Below, piece by piece: positions 35,999-44,871 of a stretch of 64,000 nt of DNA; positions within the stretch are counted from its first letter, which is position 1; each line of letters opens with the position of its first letter. The stretch covers positions 293,501 to 357,500 of the forward strand of contig JADJOB010000002.1 in assembly GCA_016714025.1 (NCBI GenBank). Direction: 5' to 3'. The notes under the pieces were generated by a model. The model worked only from the letters and a program-made list of their open reading frames with translations. It had not been told where the DNA came from and made no database searches. The position numbers were made by a program, and so were the translations under genes. Source of the stretch: Saprospiraceae bacterium. Its GTDB lineage: Bacteria > Bacteroidota > Bacteroidia > Chitinophagales > Saprospiraceae.

Positions 35999-37057
35999 CT
36001 ACTCGCTCGATTCTTCTGATAGCTTTGGCCTTTTCTTTAATACATTTTCACGCATTTCATGAAAGCCTTTACGCTGTAAGTAAATGTCTTTTGCTGTATA
36101 TATTGCATGGATCATAGAACGAGGATCTGCTTCATTTTTTCCTGCAATATCAAAAGCAGTTCCATGATCCGGTGAAGTTCGAACAAAATTCAAACCAGCT
36201 GTATAATTTACACCTTCGTAATATGACATGTTTTTAAAAGGAATTAAACCTTGATCATGATACATTGCCAAAATGCCATCAAATTTACTGAAATGGCCAC
36301 TTCCAAAAAATCCATCTGCAGAATAAGGTCCAGCAACAAATAAACCGGCTTTTTTGGCTTCTATAATTGCTGGTCGGATAATTTCTTCATCTTCAGATCC
36401 AATGAGTCCTTCCTCGCCAGCATGCGGATTTAAACCCAATACAGCAATATGGGGCTTCTCAATTCCAAAATCCGACATCAGCGATTGTTCCATGATCCGC
36501 AACTTACTCAATACACTTTCCTTCGTAATCTGAGAAGCAATCGAAGACACCGCCACATGATCGGTAACCAAACCGATTTTAATCCGGTCTGAAACCATAA
36601 ACATCAGGCAATCATTTACTTCTGCCTTGTCTTTTAAATATCCGGTATGTCCTGAGTAATTAAACCCGGCCATCCGCATAGACAATTTATTTACAGGACC
36701 TGTAACCAAGGCGTCAATTTCAGATTTCAACACATCATCCACTGCTCGTTCTAAGGCAATTTGGGCAAATTTGCCTCCATCTGGACTTGCTTTCCCTAAG
36801 GTGATCGTTACATTGTCATTCCAGCAATTGACCAGATTGATTCTACCAGGACGGGGTCTCTCCCCCTGGCCAATTATATTGATACTTAAATTTTCAAGCA
36901 GCGCAATGTTTTTATGGTATGATACAATCTTGATATTCCCATAAATGATGGGGATGATGTTCTTAAATATTTGTTCGTTGTTGAGTGCCTTAAGGATTAC
37001 CTCTAAACTGATACTGTTGATATCCCCACAGCTGATCCCAATTTTTACTTTGTCCAT
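35999..37057 (-). CDS. pdxA: 4-hydroxythreonine-4-phosphate dehydrogenase
   Basis: The product has 352 residues from the ATG at 37057 (MDKVKIGISCGD); the frame is open for 28 more codons upstream without family resemblance. Metal ligand His residues are seen in GHTGYL, NPHAGE and YHDQGLIPFK; VTGPVNK and DHGTAFDIAGK are family motifs. PdxA oxidises 4-phosphohydroxy-L-threonine with NAD in the DXP-dependent route to pyridoxal phosphate. The first motif, usually GDPxGIGPE, reads GDINSISLE here. No PdxJ gene is close. It is divergent from the transketolase genes. Confidence 0.93.
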   Translation of the reverse strand: MDKVKIGISCGDINSISLEVILKALNNEQIFKNIIPIIYGNIKIVSYHKNIALLENLSINIIGQGERPRPGRINLVNCWNDNVTITLGKASPDGGKFAQIALERAVDDVLKSEIDALVTGPVNKLSMRMAGFNYSGHTGYLKDKAEVNDCLMFMVSDRIKIGLVTDHVAVSSIASQITKESVLSKLRIMEQSLMSDFGIEKPHIAVLGLNPHAGEEGLIGSEDEEIIRPAIIEAKKAGLFVAGPYSADGFFGSGHFSKFDGILAMYHDQGLIPFKNMSYYEGVNYTAGLNFVRTSPDHGTAFDIAGKNEADPRSMIHAIYTAKDIYLQRKGFHEMRENVLKKRPKLSEESSE

Positions 37058-37180
37058 GAACGGAAAATTTGATAGACCGCGAAGATAATGCGGATTTGCC
37101 AAGCCTCGCTTGTCAGAAATCAGTCTGGATTTTAAAAACATATAGAAAAATTCTTTATTTAATCTACTTTTGCCTGCGAA

Positions 37181-38020
37181 ATGGAGATAGGAGAATTAAA
37201 GCGTATGGCATCCCAGGTTCGCAGGGATATCATCAGACAAACCCACCAATGCGCCAGCGGGCATCCGGGTGGTTCTTTGGGTTGTGCCGATTTTCTGACG
37301 GCTTTGTATTTTAATGTGCTCCAAAAAAAATTACCCTTTCAAATGGAAGGCATTGGAGAAGACCTTTTTTTCCTTTCCAACGGTCATATTTCTCCTGTGT
37401 TTTATTCCGTATTAGCGCGTTCTGGCTACTTTCCAATTGAAGAATTGAATACGTTTAGAAAAATAAATTCCAGATTGCAAGGTCACCCAACAACTCATGA
37501 ACACCTACCTGGTGTGCGCATTGCTTCAGGTTCTTTAGGACAGGGTGTCAGTGCTGCATTGGGAGCTGCTTTGGCAAAAAAATTGGATTCAGATCCGGGT
37601 TTAGTATATGTTTTAACCGGAGATGGTGAATTGCAGGAAGGCCAAATCTGGGAAGCCGTATTGGCTGCCGCACATTATAAAGCTGACAATCTGATTCTTA
37701 CCGTTGACTGGAATGGCCAACAAATTGATGGCCCAAACGACAAAGTAATGTCATTAGGTGACCTGCCAGCAAAATGGAATAGTTTCGGTTGGGATGTTAT
37801 GCATATGAATGGCAATAATATGGAAGATGTCCTTAACGTGCTTACATTGGCAAAATCAAAAACAGGCAAAGGAAAACCAATCGTAATCCTGATGAAAACA
37901 AGCATGGGCTTTGGAGTTGATTTTATGATGGGCTCTCACAAATGGCACGGAGTCGCTCCCAATGCCGAACAAACCGCTTTAGCCTTAAGTCAATTGGAAG
38001 AAACTTATGGAGACTATTAA
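37181..38020 (+). CDS. Transketolase, N-terminal subunit
   Basis: The 279-residue product corresponds to the thiamine-diphosphate-binding half of transketolase: GHPGGSLGCADFLTALYF at about residues 26-43, the substrate-binding SLGQGVSAALGAALA, and the ThDP/Mg motif GDGELQEGQ...VDWN (about 147-178). With the C-terminal subunit encoded next it forms a split transketolase that moves two-carbon ketol units in the non-oxidative pentose phosphate pathway. Split transketolases occur in many bacteria and archaea. It is separated from its partner by 138 bp that hold a long inverted repeat, which is unusual for two subunits needed in equal amounts. Confidence 0.93.
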   Translation: MEIGELKRMASQVRRDIIRQTHQCASGHPGGSLGCADFLTALYFNVLQKKLPFQMEGIGEDLFFLSNGHISPVFYSVLARSGYFPIEELNTFRKINSRLQGHPTTHEHLPGVRIASGSLGQGVSAALGAALAKKLDSDPGLVYVLTGDGELQEGQIWEAVLAAAHYKADNLILTVDWNGQQIDGPNDKVMSLGDLPAKWNSFGWDVMHMNGNNMEDVLNVLTLAKSKTGKGKPIVILMKTSMGFGVDFMMGSHKWHGVAPNAEQTALALSQLEETYGDY

Positions 38021-38022
38021 TC

Positions 38023-38152
38023 AATTACGAATTTAAAATTACGAATTACGAATTTTTAATTCGTAATTAATATTTAATAAAAAATTATGTCATTTCATTC
38101 ATATCAATTCGTAATTCGTAATTCGTAATTTTAAATTTGTAATTCTAAATTA
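38023..38152. repeat. AATTACGAATT inverted repeat between transketolase subunit genes
   Basis: The left part (about 38023-38067) is built from AATTACGAATT words, and the right part (about 38105-38145) from the complementary AATTCGTAATT words with matching TTTAAA breaks. The two arms can pair over about 32 bp with few mismatches around a 50-nt loop. It ends 7 bp before the start codon of the second subunit, so a hairpin could affect its translation or relative amount. Confidence 0.8.
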
Positions 38153-38158
38153 TCCACC

Positions 38159-39109
38159 ATGTCCTGGGATCTCTACCAATCAACTAAAAAATCTGCAACC
38201 CGAAATGGATTTGGGGAAGGTTTTCTTGAAGCCGGTCGATTAGATTCCCGGGTTGTCGGATTGTGTGCTGATTTGGTTGGATCATTAAAAATGGATGCGT
38301 TCGAAAAAGAATTTCCAAACCGTTTTTTTCAGACAGGAATTTCTGAAGCAAATATGATGGGAATGGCTGCTGGTATGGCAACGGTTGGTAAAATTCCTTA
38401 TACCGGAACGTTTGCGAATTTTAGTACCGGAAGAGTGTACGATCAGATTCGTCAATCCATTGCATACTCAGATAAAAATGTAAAAATTTGCGCGTCTCAT
38501 GCCGGAGTGACTTTAGGTGAAGACGGAGCAACACATCAGATATTAGAAGATATTGGATTAATGAAAATGCTTCCGGGCATGACCGTTATTAATCCTGCAG
38601 ATGCTCACCAAACCAAAGAAGCTACGAAAGCTATTGCAAATTGGAAGGGGCCGGTATATCTTCGATTTGGTCGTCCGGATTGGCCTGTATTTTTAGAAAA
38701 TCAACCGTTTGAAATCGGAAAAGGACTGGTTCTGAAAGAAGGAAAAGATTTAAGCATTTTTGCAACAGGACACATGGTTTGGCAGGCACTGGAAGCCTGT
38801 CGTGAATTAGAAAAACAAGGAATCGATTGCGAACTCATCAACATTCATACAATAAAACCAATCGACGTAGATTGTATTTTGAAATCCGTTCGAAAAACCA
38901 ATAAAGTGGTCAGCTGCGAAGAACACCAACGCAATGGGGGCTTGGGCGATTCAATTGCTCAGATCCTTGTGCAGCATCATCCTTGCCGGCAGGAATACGT
39001 TGCAGTCAATGATTCCTTCGGCGAATCGGGCAAACCCATGGAGCTCTTGATAAAATATGGTCTGGGAATAGAGGATGTTATCAATGCAGCTAAGAAGGTG
39101 CTGGGTTAA
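38159..39109 (+). CDS. Transketolase, C-terminal subunit
   Basis: The 316-residue product has the pyrimidine-binding domain (FQTGISEANMMGMAAGMA with the Glu that activates the thiamine ring; about residues 59-76), HAGVTLGEDGATHQ with His and Asp of the active site, and the C-terminal domain (about 190-316; IFATGHMVWQALEA, VVSCEEHQRNGGLGD). It completes the split enzyme with the preceding gene. The length is normal for the subunit. The start codon is the ATG at 38159, immediately after the inverted repeat. A mosaic repeat begins 4 bp after its stop. Confidence 0.93.
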   Translation: MSWDLYQSTKKSATRNGFGEGFLEAGRLDSRVVGLCADLVGSLKMDAFEKEFPNRFFQTGISEANMMGMAAGMATVGKIPYTGTFANFSTGRVYDQIRQSIAYSDKNVKICASHAGVTLGEDGATHQILEDIGLMKMLPGMTVINPADAHQTKEATKAIANWKGPVYLRFGRPDWPVFLENQPFEIGKGLVLKEGKDLSIFATGHMVWQALEACRELEKQGIDCELINIHTIKPIDVDCILKSVRKTNKVVSCEEHQRNGGLGDSIAQILVQHHPCRQEYVAVNDSFGESGKPMELLIKYGLGIEDVINAAKKVLG

Positions 39110-39112
39110 TTC

Positions 39113-39233
39113 AATTAAGAATTAAGAATTAAAAATTAAGAATTATGGGAGCGAAGCGGACATCCCGCGTACTCGCAGGACGAATTATGGGAGTGTAACA
39201 CACATCCCGCACAATCGCAGGATGAATTAATTG
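39113..39233. repeat. Mosaic intergenic repeat (copy 2)
   Basis: TTAAGAATTA words are followed by GGGAGCGAAGCGGACATCCC and CGTACTCGCAGGACGAATTA, then a second partial unit GGGAGTGTAACACACATCCCG. This matches the copy at 34629-34737 with scattered substitutions that break its small hairpin. The rest of the gap from 39110 to 39480 is AT-rich with two -7-like boxes (TAAATTTG at 39367-39374 and TAAGTTTG at 39389-39396); no gene was recognised. Confidence 0.75.
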
Positions 39234-39480
39234 GAGTGAGGAGGGCTGGATAAGGAGTCACCAAATGCATTTTAAGAGCATATTACACCTCCCCTTGTTT
39301 TCTGGATTTAAAATTTTCTAATACCCTAAATGACTTTAGGCTATTAAGGGTTAAATCAATTTTACTTAAATTTGAACGAAACATTTCTTAAGTTTGTTCG
39401 ATATACATTATAAGCCCATTTTTCAATTCCCGATTTCCCGACATTTTGATATTAATTTACTAATCATAAATGTTTCTACT

Positions 39481-41274
39481 ATGAACAAAAATTTTACCTA
39501 TTTATTAAGTTTTTTATTTTTCTGCCTCGCGATGCAACCTGTAAGTGTGCAGGCCGAAAACGGACAAATGATGTTCGTTGCAGAAATGAATACTTCAAAT
39601 GAAGTTCCACCTGTACGCGGTGATGCATTGGGTCTGATGACGTTTCTGGTTTCTGAAGATCGGAGTGAAGTTTACGTGCATGGTGCTTTTACTAATTTAA
39701 CTGGAAATATCATTGGTTGCCGTATCCATTTAGGAACGAGTGATACAACCGGTCCAGTTTTTATAGATTTAGGAACAATGATTTCTGGAAGTCGTATTAA
39801 AGGAGTTTTTAAGACGCCTCCTGGGTTTTTAGCAGCTTCATTTTTTGGAGAACTTTATGTAAATGTGTTTACCACCGGTTTTCCAAATGGAGAAATCAGA
39901 GGACAACTCAATTGGAAATCTGAAATTATTTTATCTACTGTGATCTCTGGTGCATCCCAAATTCCTCCCGTACCAGGACAGGCATTCGGACTGGGTGCCA
40001 TCCGAATCTCTCCAAATTTAACCCGCATGGAATATAAAATCATGTATTCCGGACTCAGCGGTCCGGTGACAGCAGCACATATTCATGCAGGAGATGCTTT
40101 CAGCACTGGCCCTGTCATTGCTGATTTACAAGATGGAATCGTTTTGACTGGAACTATTGAAGATCCCAATGTAGTTCAACAAGTTTTATTTGCTGCATTT
40201 TTTACCGGGGCTTATGTAAATATTCGTACTGCCGCAAATCCTGATGGAGAAATCAGAGGTCAATTGCAACTGGATGCATTAGCAAATGGCTATGGGGTAA
40301 TGAACGGAAGTCAGGAAAATCCACCAAATAACAGTAGTGCTAAAGGATTTGGATACGCAGCACTTAATTATCCGGATATGGATACTTTGTTTTATTTAGT
40401 TGGTTTTGATGGCCTGGTTCCTACAGCTGCGCACATTCACAATGGTGCTGCTGGTAAAAATGGGCCTATCTTTACCGCTTTAACTCCTTCAAATTTCCCG
40501 GGGATATACTTTGGACAAGCTCCAATCAGTGGAGATATGTTGACTGCCTTTTTTAAAGATGAACTGTATTTTAACATTCATACCGATGCTAATCCAGGAG
40601 GTGAAATTCGTGGACAAATTGAAAACAATCTTTTAAAATCATTTGCTTTTGATCTGTGTGGTGACCAGGAAATCCCCGTTAAAAATGTTCCTGCTTATGG
40701 AGCAGCTTATGTTGCAGTAAACAAAGCAAATACTGAATTAGATTATGGAATGATTGTTCAAAATTTAAATGGAGATGCAACGTCTGCACAAATTTATAAT
40801 GCAAATTTTGGTGCAAACGGACCTGTTTTAGTTCCTTTGGATTTACCCAATCCGTTTACAACTAATGTGCTTCCAATTACCGGAACAGTTGCTGGCAAAA
40901 TTGATAAAGATGGAGCGTATATCAATGTACACACTGCAGCAAATCCTGCCGGAGAAGTGCGGGGTCAGATTCGCAGAACACTTTCATGTAAAATCAATAC
41001 CTCCATTATTGAATCTGTTATCCAAGAATTAAATCTGAACAATAATTTCATTACTCAAGAATTGTTTTTAGAAGCAACTTTGGATAAATCCATGAGCATT
41101 GATTTATTTATAAATGATGCCCAAGGCAAACTAATTCGAAAATGGAAACAATCTTTCTATCCGGGATTTAATAAAATCAATATTCCTGTGGAGCAATTAG
41201 CTTCCGGTTTTTATTTATTAAATGTTGCTGAAGGTAATAATCCTTTGAGAAGCTTGAAATTTATTAAAAATTAA
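39481..41274 (+). CDS. Secreted protein with four CHRD domains and T9SS sorting domain
   Basis: The product has 597 residues from the ATG at 39481, chosen for its signal peptide (YLLSFLFFCLAMQPVSVQA); an in-frame TTG at 39394 precedes it. Four CHRD (chordin-type) repeats of about 115-120 residues follow at about 33-145, 146-265, 266-388 and 389-512, each ending in a G-E-[IV]-R-G-Q motif. Repeats 2 and 3 keep AAHIH; repeat 1 has CRIHLG and repeat 4 AQIYNA. The C-terminus is a T9SS sorting domain (SGFYLLNVAEG). CHRD domains occur in extracellular proteins of bacteria with no settled function. It is monocistronic and convergent with uvrA. Confidence 0.88.
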   Translation: MNKNFTYLLSFLFFCLAMQPVSVQAENGQMMFVAEMNTSNEVPPVRGDALGLMTFLVSEDRSEVYVHGAFTNLTGNIIGCRIHLGTSDTTGPVFIDLGTMISGSRIKGVFKTPPGFLAASFFGELYVNVFTTGFPNGEIRGQLNWKSEIILSTVISGASQIPPVPGQAFGLGAIRISPNLTRMEYKIMYSGLSGPVTAAHIHAGDAFSTGPVIADLQDGIVLTGTIEDPNVVQQVLFAAFFTGAYVNIRTAANPDGEIRGQLQLDALANGYGVMNGSQENPPNNSSAKGFGYAALNYPDMDTLFYLVGFDGLVPTAAHIHNGAAGKNGPIFTALTPSNFPGIYFGQAPISGDMLTAFFKDELYFNIHTDANPGGEIRGQIENNLLKSFAFDLCGDQEIPVKNVPAYGAAYVAVNKANTELDYGMIVQNLNGDATSAQIYNANFGANGPVLVPLDLPNPFTTNVLPITGTVAGKIDKDGAYINVHTAANPAGEVRGQIRRTLSCKINTSIIESVIQELNLNNNFITQELFLEATLDKSMSIDLFINDAQGKLIRKWKQSFYPGFNKINIPVEQLASGFYLLNVAEGNNPLRSLKFIKN

Positions 41275-41283
41275 TAGGAAGAG

Positions 41284-41588
41284 TTGCCACGAATGCATGA
41301 ATTGAAATGCGAAGAGCAGCCACGAATGCACGAATGAAGACACGAACGAAAACACGAATGAAGATTCGAAGAATATTTTAATAATTCGTCTTTAATTCGT
41401 GCATTCGTGGCATTTCTTCTTTCTTTCATCTTCCATTCGTGCATTCGTGGCTATCCTTCTTTCTTTCATCTTCCATTCGTGCATTCGTGGCTTTTCTTCT
41501 TTCTTTCTTCTATTCGTCCTCCATTCGTGCATTCGTGGCTATTCTTCTTTCTTCCATTCGACTTCCTTTTCTGCATTCGAGGCATTTC
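41284..41588. repeat. Inverted and tandem CATTCGTGGC repeat between convergent genes
   Basis: The left side carries GCCACGAATGCACGAAT (41319-41335) and related CACGAA words; the right side carries its exact reverse complement ATTCGTGCATTCGTGGC at 41395-41411. Right of it the block TCGTGCATTCGTGGC plus a pyrimidine tract (TTCTTCTTTCTTTC) repeats about four times with a period of 40-48 bp, up to the uvrA stop codon. The 17-bp inverted pair could act as a bidirectional terminator for the two convergent genes. Open frames across this tract are translations of the repeat and not genes. Confidence 0.85.
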
Positions 41589-44432
41589 TTAAGATAACAA
41601 TTCAGCCAGTTCAGTTTTCAGAAATTGACCCGTATAACTTTCTTTCACAGTGGTCAATTGTTCTGGCGTACCAAATGCAACAATGTTGCCACCGTATTTT
41701 CCCCCATCAGGACCTAAATCCAATACATAGTCTGCAACTTTTATCACATCCAGATTGTGCTCAATCACCATAACAGTGTTGCCCCGATCTACCAGTTTTT
41801 GTAAAACAAGAATTAGGTGTTGGATGTCTTCAAAATGCAATCCGGTAGTTGGTTCGTCAAGAATATATAAGGTTTGTCCCGTATCGCGTTTAGATAATTC
41901 TTCCGATAGTTTTACCCGTTGCGCTTCACCACCTGAAAGTGTTGTAGCCTGTTGTCCTAACGTGATATACGTTAATCCTACATCACAAAGGGTTTTTAAT
42001 TTTCTATAAATTGCCGGAACATGTTCAAAAAATACTGTTGCCTCTTCAACCGTCATATCCAGAACATCTCCGATGGATTTGCCTTTATATAAAATCTCCA
42101 ATGTTTCCCGGTTGTATCGCTTTCCATTGCAAGATTCGCAGTGTACATATACATCCGGTAAAAAATTCATTTCTATTACTTTCATTCCACCACCCTCACA
42201 AACTTCACAACGACCGCCTTTTACATTAAATGAAAAACGGCCTGGTTTATAACCCCTGATTTTTGCTTCAGGTAAACCGGTAAATAAATTTCTAATCTCT
42301 GTAAAAACTCCGGTATAGGTTGCTGGATTCGAACGTGGAGTTCTGCCAATGGGTTCCTGATCAATTTCAATTACTTTATCTAAAAATTCAAGTCCTTCAA
42401 TTTTCTCATATTGCAATGGGCGCTGCAAACTCTTATAAAAATGCGCCCTTAAAATCGGATACAGGGTTTCATTTATCAAACTGGATTTTCCACTTCCGGA
42501 AACTCCGGTTACACATATAAAACATCCCAATGGAAATTTAATGCTCAGGTTTTTTAAATTGTGTCCACACGCTCCATATAAAACCACATAGTTTCCATTT
42601 CCCTTGCGTCTTTTTTCAGGAATGGCAATATTTTTTCGACCTGATAAATATTCCGCCGTCAAAGAATTCTTTTTTATAAACTCTTCAGGACTTCCTTCGG
42701 CAACCAATACACCTCCATGAACACCTGCGCCGGGTCCGAGATCAATAATATAATCAGAGGCCATCATAATATCCTTGTCGTGCTCAACTACCAACACGGT
42801 ATTTCCAATATCAGAAAGCTCACGCAATGATTTTATCAATCGGTGGTTATCCCGTTGATGCAAACCAATAGAAGGTTCATCCAAGATATAGGTGATGCCA
42901 GTCAATTGCGAACCAATTTGTGTTGCTAATCGCGTGCGTTGCGATTCACCTCCTGACAAACTGATGGCGGATCGATTTAAATTCAAATAATCCAATCCAA
43001 CGTATAATAAAAATCCGATGCGGGCTTTTATTTCTTTTAGAATATCTTTCGCAATAATTTTTTGTTTTCCTGACAATCGATCTTCCAAATTTTTTAACCA
43101 ATTATCCAAATCCGAAATATCCATTTGTGCTAATTCAGAAATATTTCGCTCGTCAATTTTAAAGTAAAGGCTCTCTTGTTTTAATCTGCTTCCTTTACAT
43201 ACTTCACAATCGGTAACAACCATAAAGTCTTCAGCAAATTGCCGAATTTTCTCCGAACTGGTGTCACGATACCAACGTTTCAGCATGTTTGTCAAGCCTT
43301 CAAAAGCCAAATGGTATGATCCTTCAAACCAAACATTTTCTGTTGGCGCCGGATAGGAATCATCCCCTCCAAATAAAATGGTATCCAGAACTTTCTTAGG
43401 TATTTTCTTTACAGGTGTTGAAAACGAAAATTTATGACGGTCCGCAATCTGCTTTAACTGCTTAAACAAATAATTTTCCCGAACTTCACCCAAAGGCACA
43501 ATGCCCCCTTCATGAATTGTTTTAGAATCATCCGGAATCACTTTGTCCATATCTACCGAATGCATAACTCCTAAGCCTTTACACTCAGGACAAGCGCCAT
43601 AAGGTGAATTAAAAGAAAAGCTATTGGGTGAAGGTTCATCATAAGACAAACCTGATTCCACATCCATCAATCGCTTGCTGAATGGTATTAATTTGTTTTC
43701 ATCTTGAACAAGTATAAACAAAACATCCTGACCAATTTTTAATGCAGTCTGAATGCTATAACTCAGTCGTTCCGATTTTTCAGGATTAACCTGGATCCGG
43801 TCAATCAATACCTCAATGTCGTGAATTTTAAAACGATCCACTTGCAATCCAGGTTTTAATTCCTGAATAACACCATCTACTCGTACTTTATTAAATCCTT
43901 GCTTCCGAATTTGATCAAACAACTCACGGTAATGACCTTTTCTGGAACGCACCAAAGGTGCAAGAATGCTTATTTGTTTATGGACAAACTGTTTTTGGAT
44001 TAACTCCAACATTTGATCTTCAGAATAGCGAACCATCTTGTTACCCGTAGCATGAGAATACGCATCCGCTGCGCGGGCATAGAGTAAACGAAATAAATCA
44101 TATACTTCGGTAATGGTCCCAACAGTTGATCGTGGATTCCAACCGGTTGTTTTTTGTTCGATAGAAATCACCGGACTTAATCCATCAATTTTTTCAACCT
44201 GAGGTCTTTCGATATTTCCAATAAACTGTCGTGCATAATGGGAGAATGTTTCCATATAACGTCTTTGTCCTTCAGCATAAATTGTATCGAATGCCAAAGA
44301 GGATTTTCCACTACCTGAAATTCCAGTAATCACAACTAACTGGTTGCGTGGAATTTTTACAGACACGTCCTTCAGATTGTGTTCTGATGCACCTATAATA
44401 TCTATAAATTCCTGATCGTAATTGAAGTCCAT
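41589..44432 (-). CDS. uvrA: Excinuclease ABC subunit A
   Basis: The 947-residue product has the two ABC ATPase modules of UvrA: Walker A GISGSGKSSLAFDT (about residues 37-50) and GVSGSGKSSLINET, signature motifs LSGGESQRTRLA and LSGGEAQRVKLS. Zinc-finger cysteines are in CPECKGLG, CEVCKGSRL and CEVCEGGG...CESCNGKRY. It recognises bulky DNA lesions and loads UvrB in nucleotide excision repair. The length is normal. The stop codon borders the CATTCGTGGC repeat tract. The GNAT gene upstream is 37 bp away, so it may be cotranscribed with GNAT and glyQS. Confidence 0.97.
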   Translation of the reverse strand: MDFNYDQEFIDIIGASEHNLKDVSVKIPRNQLVVITGISGSGKSSLAFDTIYAEGQRRYMETFSHYARQFIGNIERPQVEKIDGLSPVISIEQKTTGWNPRSTVGTITEVYDLFRLLYARAADAYSHATGNKMVRYSEDQMLELIQKQFVHKQISILAPLVRSRKGHYRELFDQIRKQGFNKVRVDGVIQELKPGLQVDRFKIHDIEVLIDRIQVNPEKSERLSYSIQTALKIGQDVLFILVQDENKLIPFSKRLMDVESGLSYDEPSPNSFSFNSPYGACPECKGLGVMHSVDMDKVIPDDSKTIHEGGIVPLGEVRENYLFKQLKQIADRHKFSFSTPVKKIPKKVLDTILFGGDDSYPAPTENVWFEGSYHLAFEGLTNMLKRWYRDTSSEKIRQFAEDFMVVTDCEVCKGSRLKQESLYFKIDERNISELAQMDISDLDNWLKNLEDRLSGKQKIIAKDILKEIKARIGFLLYVGLDYLNLNRSAISLSGGESQRTRLATQIGSQLTGITYILDEPSIGLHQRDNHRLIKSLRELSDIGNTVLVVEHDKDIMMASDYIIDLGPGAGVHGGVLVAEGSPEEFIKKNSLTAEYLSGRKNIAIPEKRRKGNGNYVVLYGACGHNLKNLSIKFPLGCFICVTGVSGSGKSSLINETLYPILRAHFYKSLQRPLQYEKIEGLEFLDKVIEIDQEPIGRTPRSNPATYTGVFTEIRNLFTGLPEAKIRGYKPGRFSFNVKGGRCEVCEGGGMKVIEMNFLPDVYVHCESCNGKRYNRETLEILYKGKSIGDVLDMTVEEATVFFEHVPAIYRKLKTLCDVGLTYITLGQQATTLSGGEAQRVKLSEELSKRDTGQTLYILDEPTTGLHFEDIQHLILVLQKLVDRGNTVMVIEHNLDVIKVADYVLDLGPDGGKYGGNIVAFGTPEQLTTVKESYTGQFLKTELAELLS

Positions 44433-44469
44433 GAAAAATATATCAAGGGATAATCATGTTAGCTTGCAG

Positions 44470-44868
44470 TTAAATACTCCGCTTAATTATAAATCCGTTA
44501 TCTACTGCATCCATTCCAATTTTTGGATAATATTCAATTGCATTTGCTGCAGCCAAAAGTAACAACATACACTGATCTCCAACAATTTTTTTTGTCATGG
44601 ACACCAATTGTTTTCCTATTCCGGCAGATTGAAATTCCTTGCGGACTGCAAGATCTGAAAGATAACAACAAAACCCATGATCTGTTAAGGCTCGGGATAC
44701 TCCTATAAGTTGTCCATTCATCCGCGCCGTAACAATCAAATTTGAATTTGCATACATCCTTGCAATACGTTCGGTATCTTCTACAGGCCGTTTAAGTCCA
44801 GCGCTTAAATACAAATCAATAATTTCTTCCGTTGTGGGGCGGTCTTGATCCGTGTAAATTATTTCCAT
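44470..44868 (-). CDS. GNAT family N-acetyltransferase
   Basis: The 132-residue protein has the GNAT core: LIGVSRALTDHGFCCYLSDLAV (strands 4-5) and the acetyl-CoA-binding V-x-x-x-x-Q-x-x-G-x-G/A motif, here REFQSAGIGKQLV at about residues 79-91. It acetylates an unknown amine substrate in the cytoplasm. It starts 3 bp after the glyQS stop on the minus strand and is followed by uvrA after 37 bp. The length is typical for a minimal GNAT domain. Confidence 0.87.
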   Translation of the reverse strand: MEIIYTDQDRPTTEEIIDLYLSAGLKRPVEDTERIARMYANSNLIVTARMNGQLIGVSRALTDHGFCCYLSDLAVRKEFQSAGIGKQLVSMTKKIVGDQCMLLLLAAANAIEYYPKIGMDAVDNGFIIKRSI

Positions 44869-44871
44869 TCA

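Noticed and set aside
41399..41773. 124-codon frame with Ser/Phe/His-rich repeats
   Set aside because: It is a translation of the CATTCGTGGC tandem repeat and runs into the opposite strand of uvrA.
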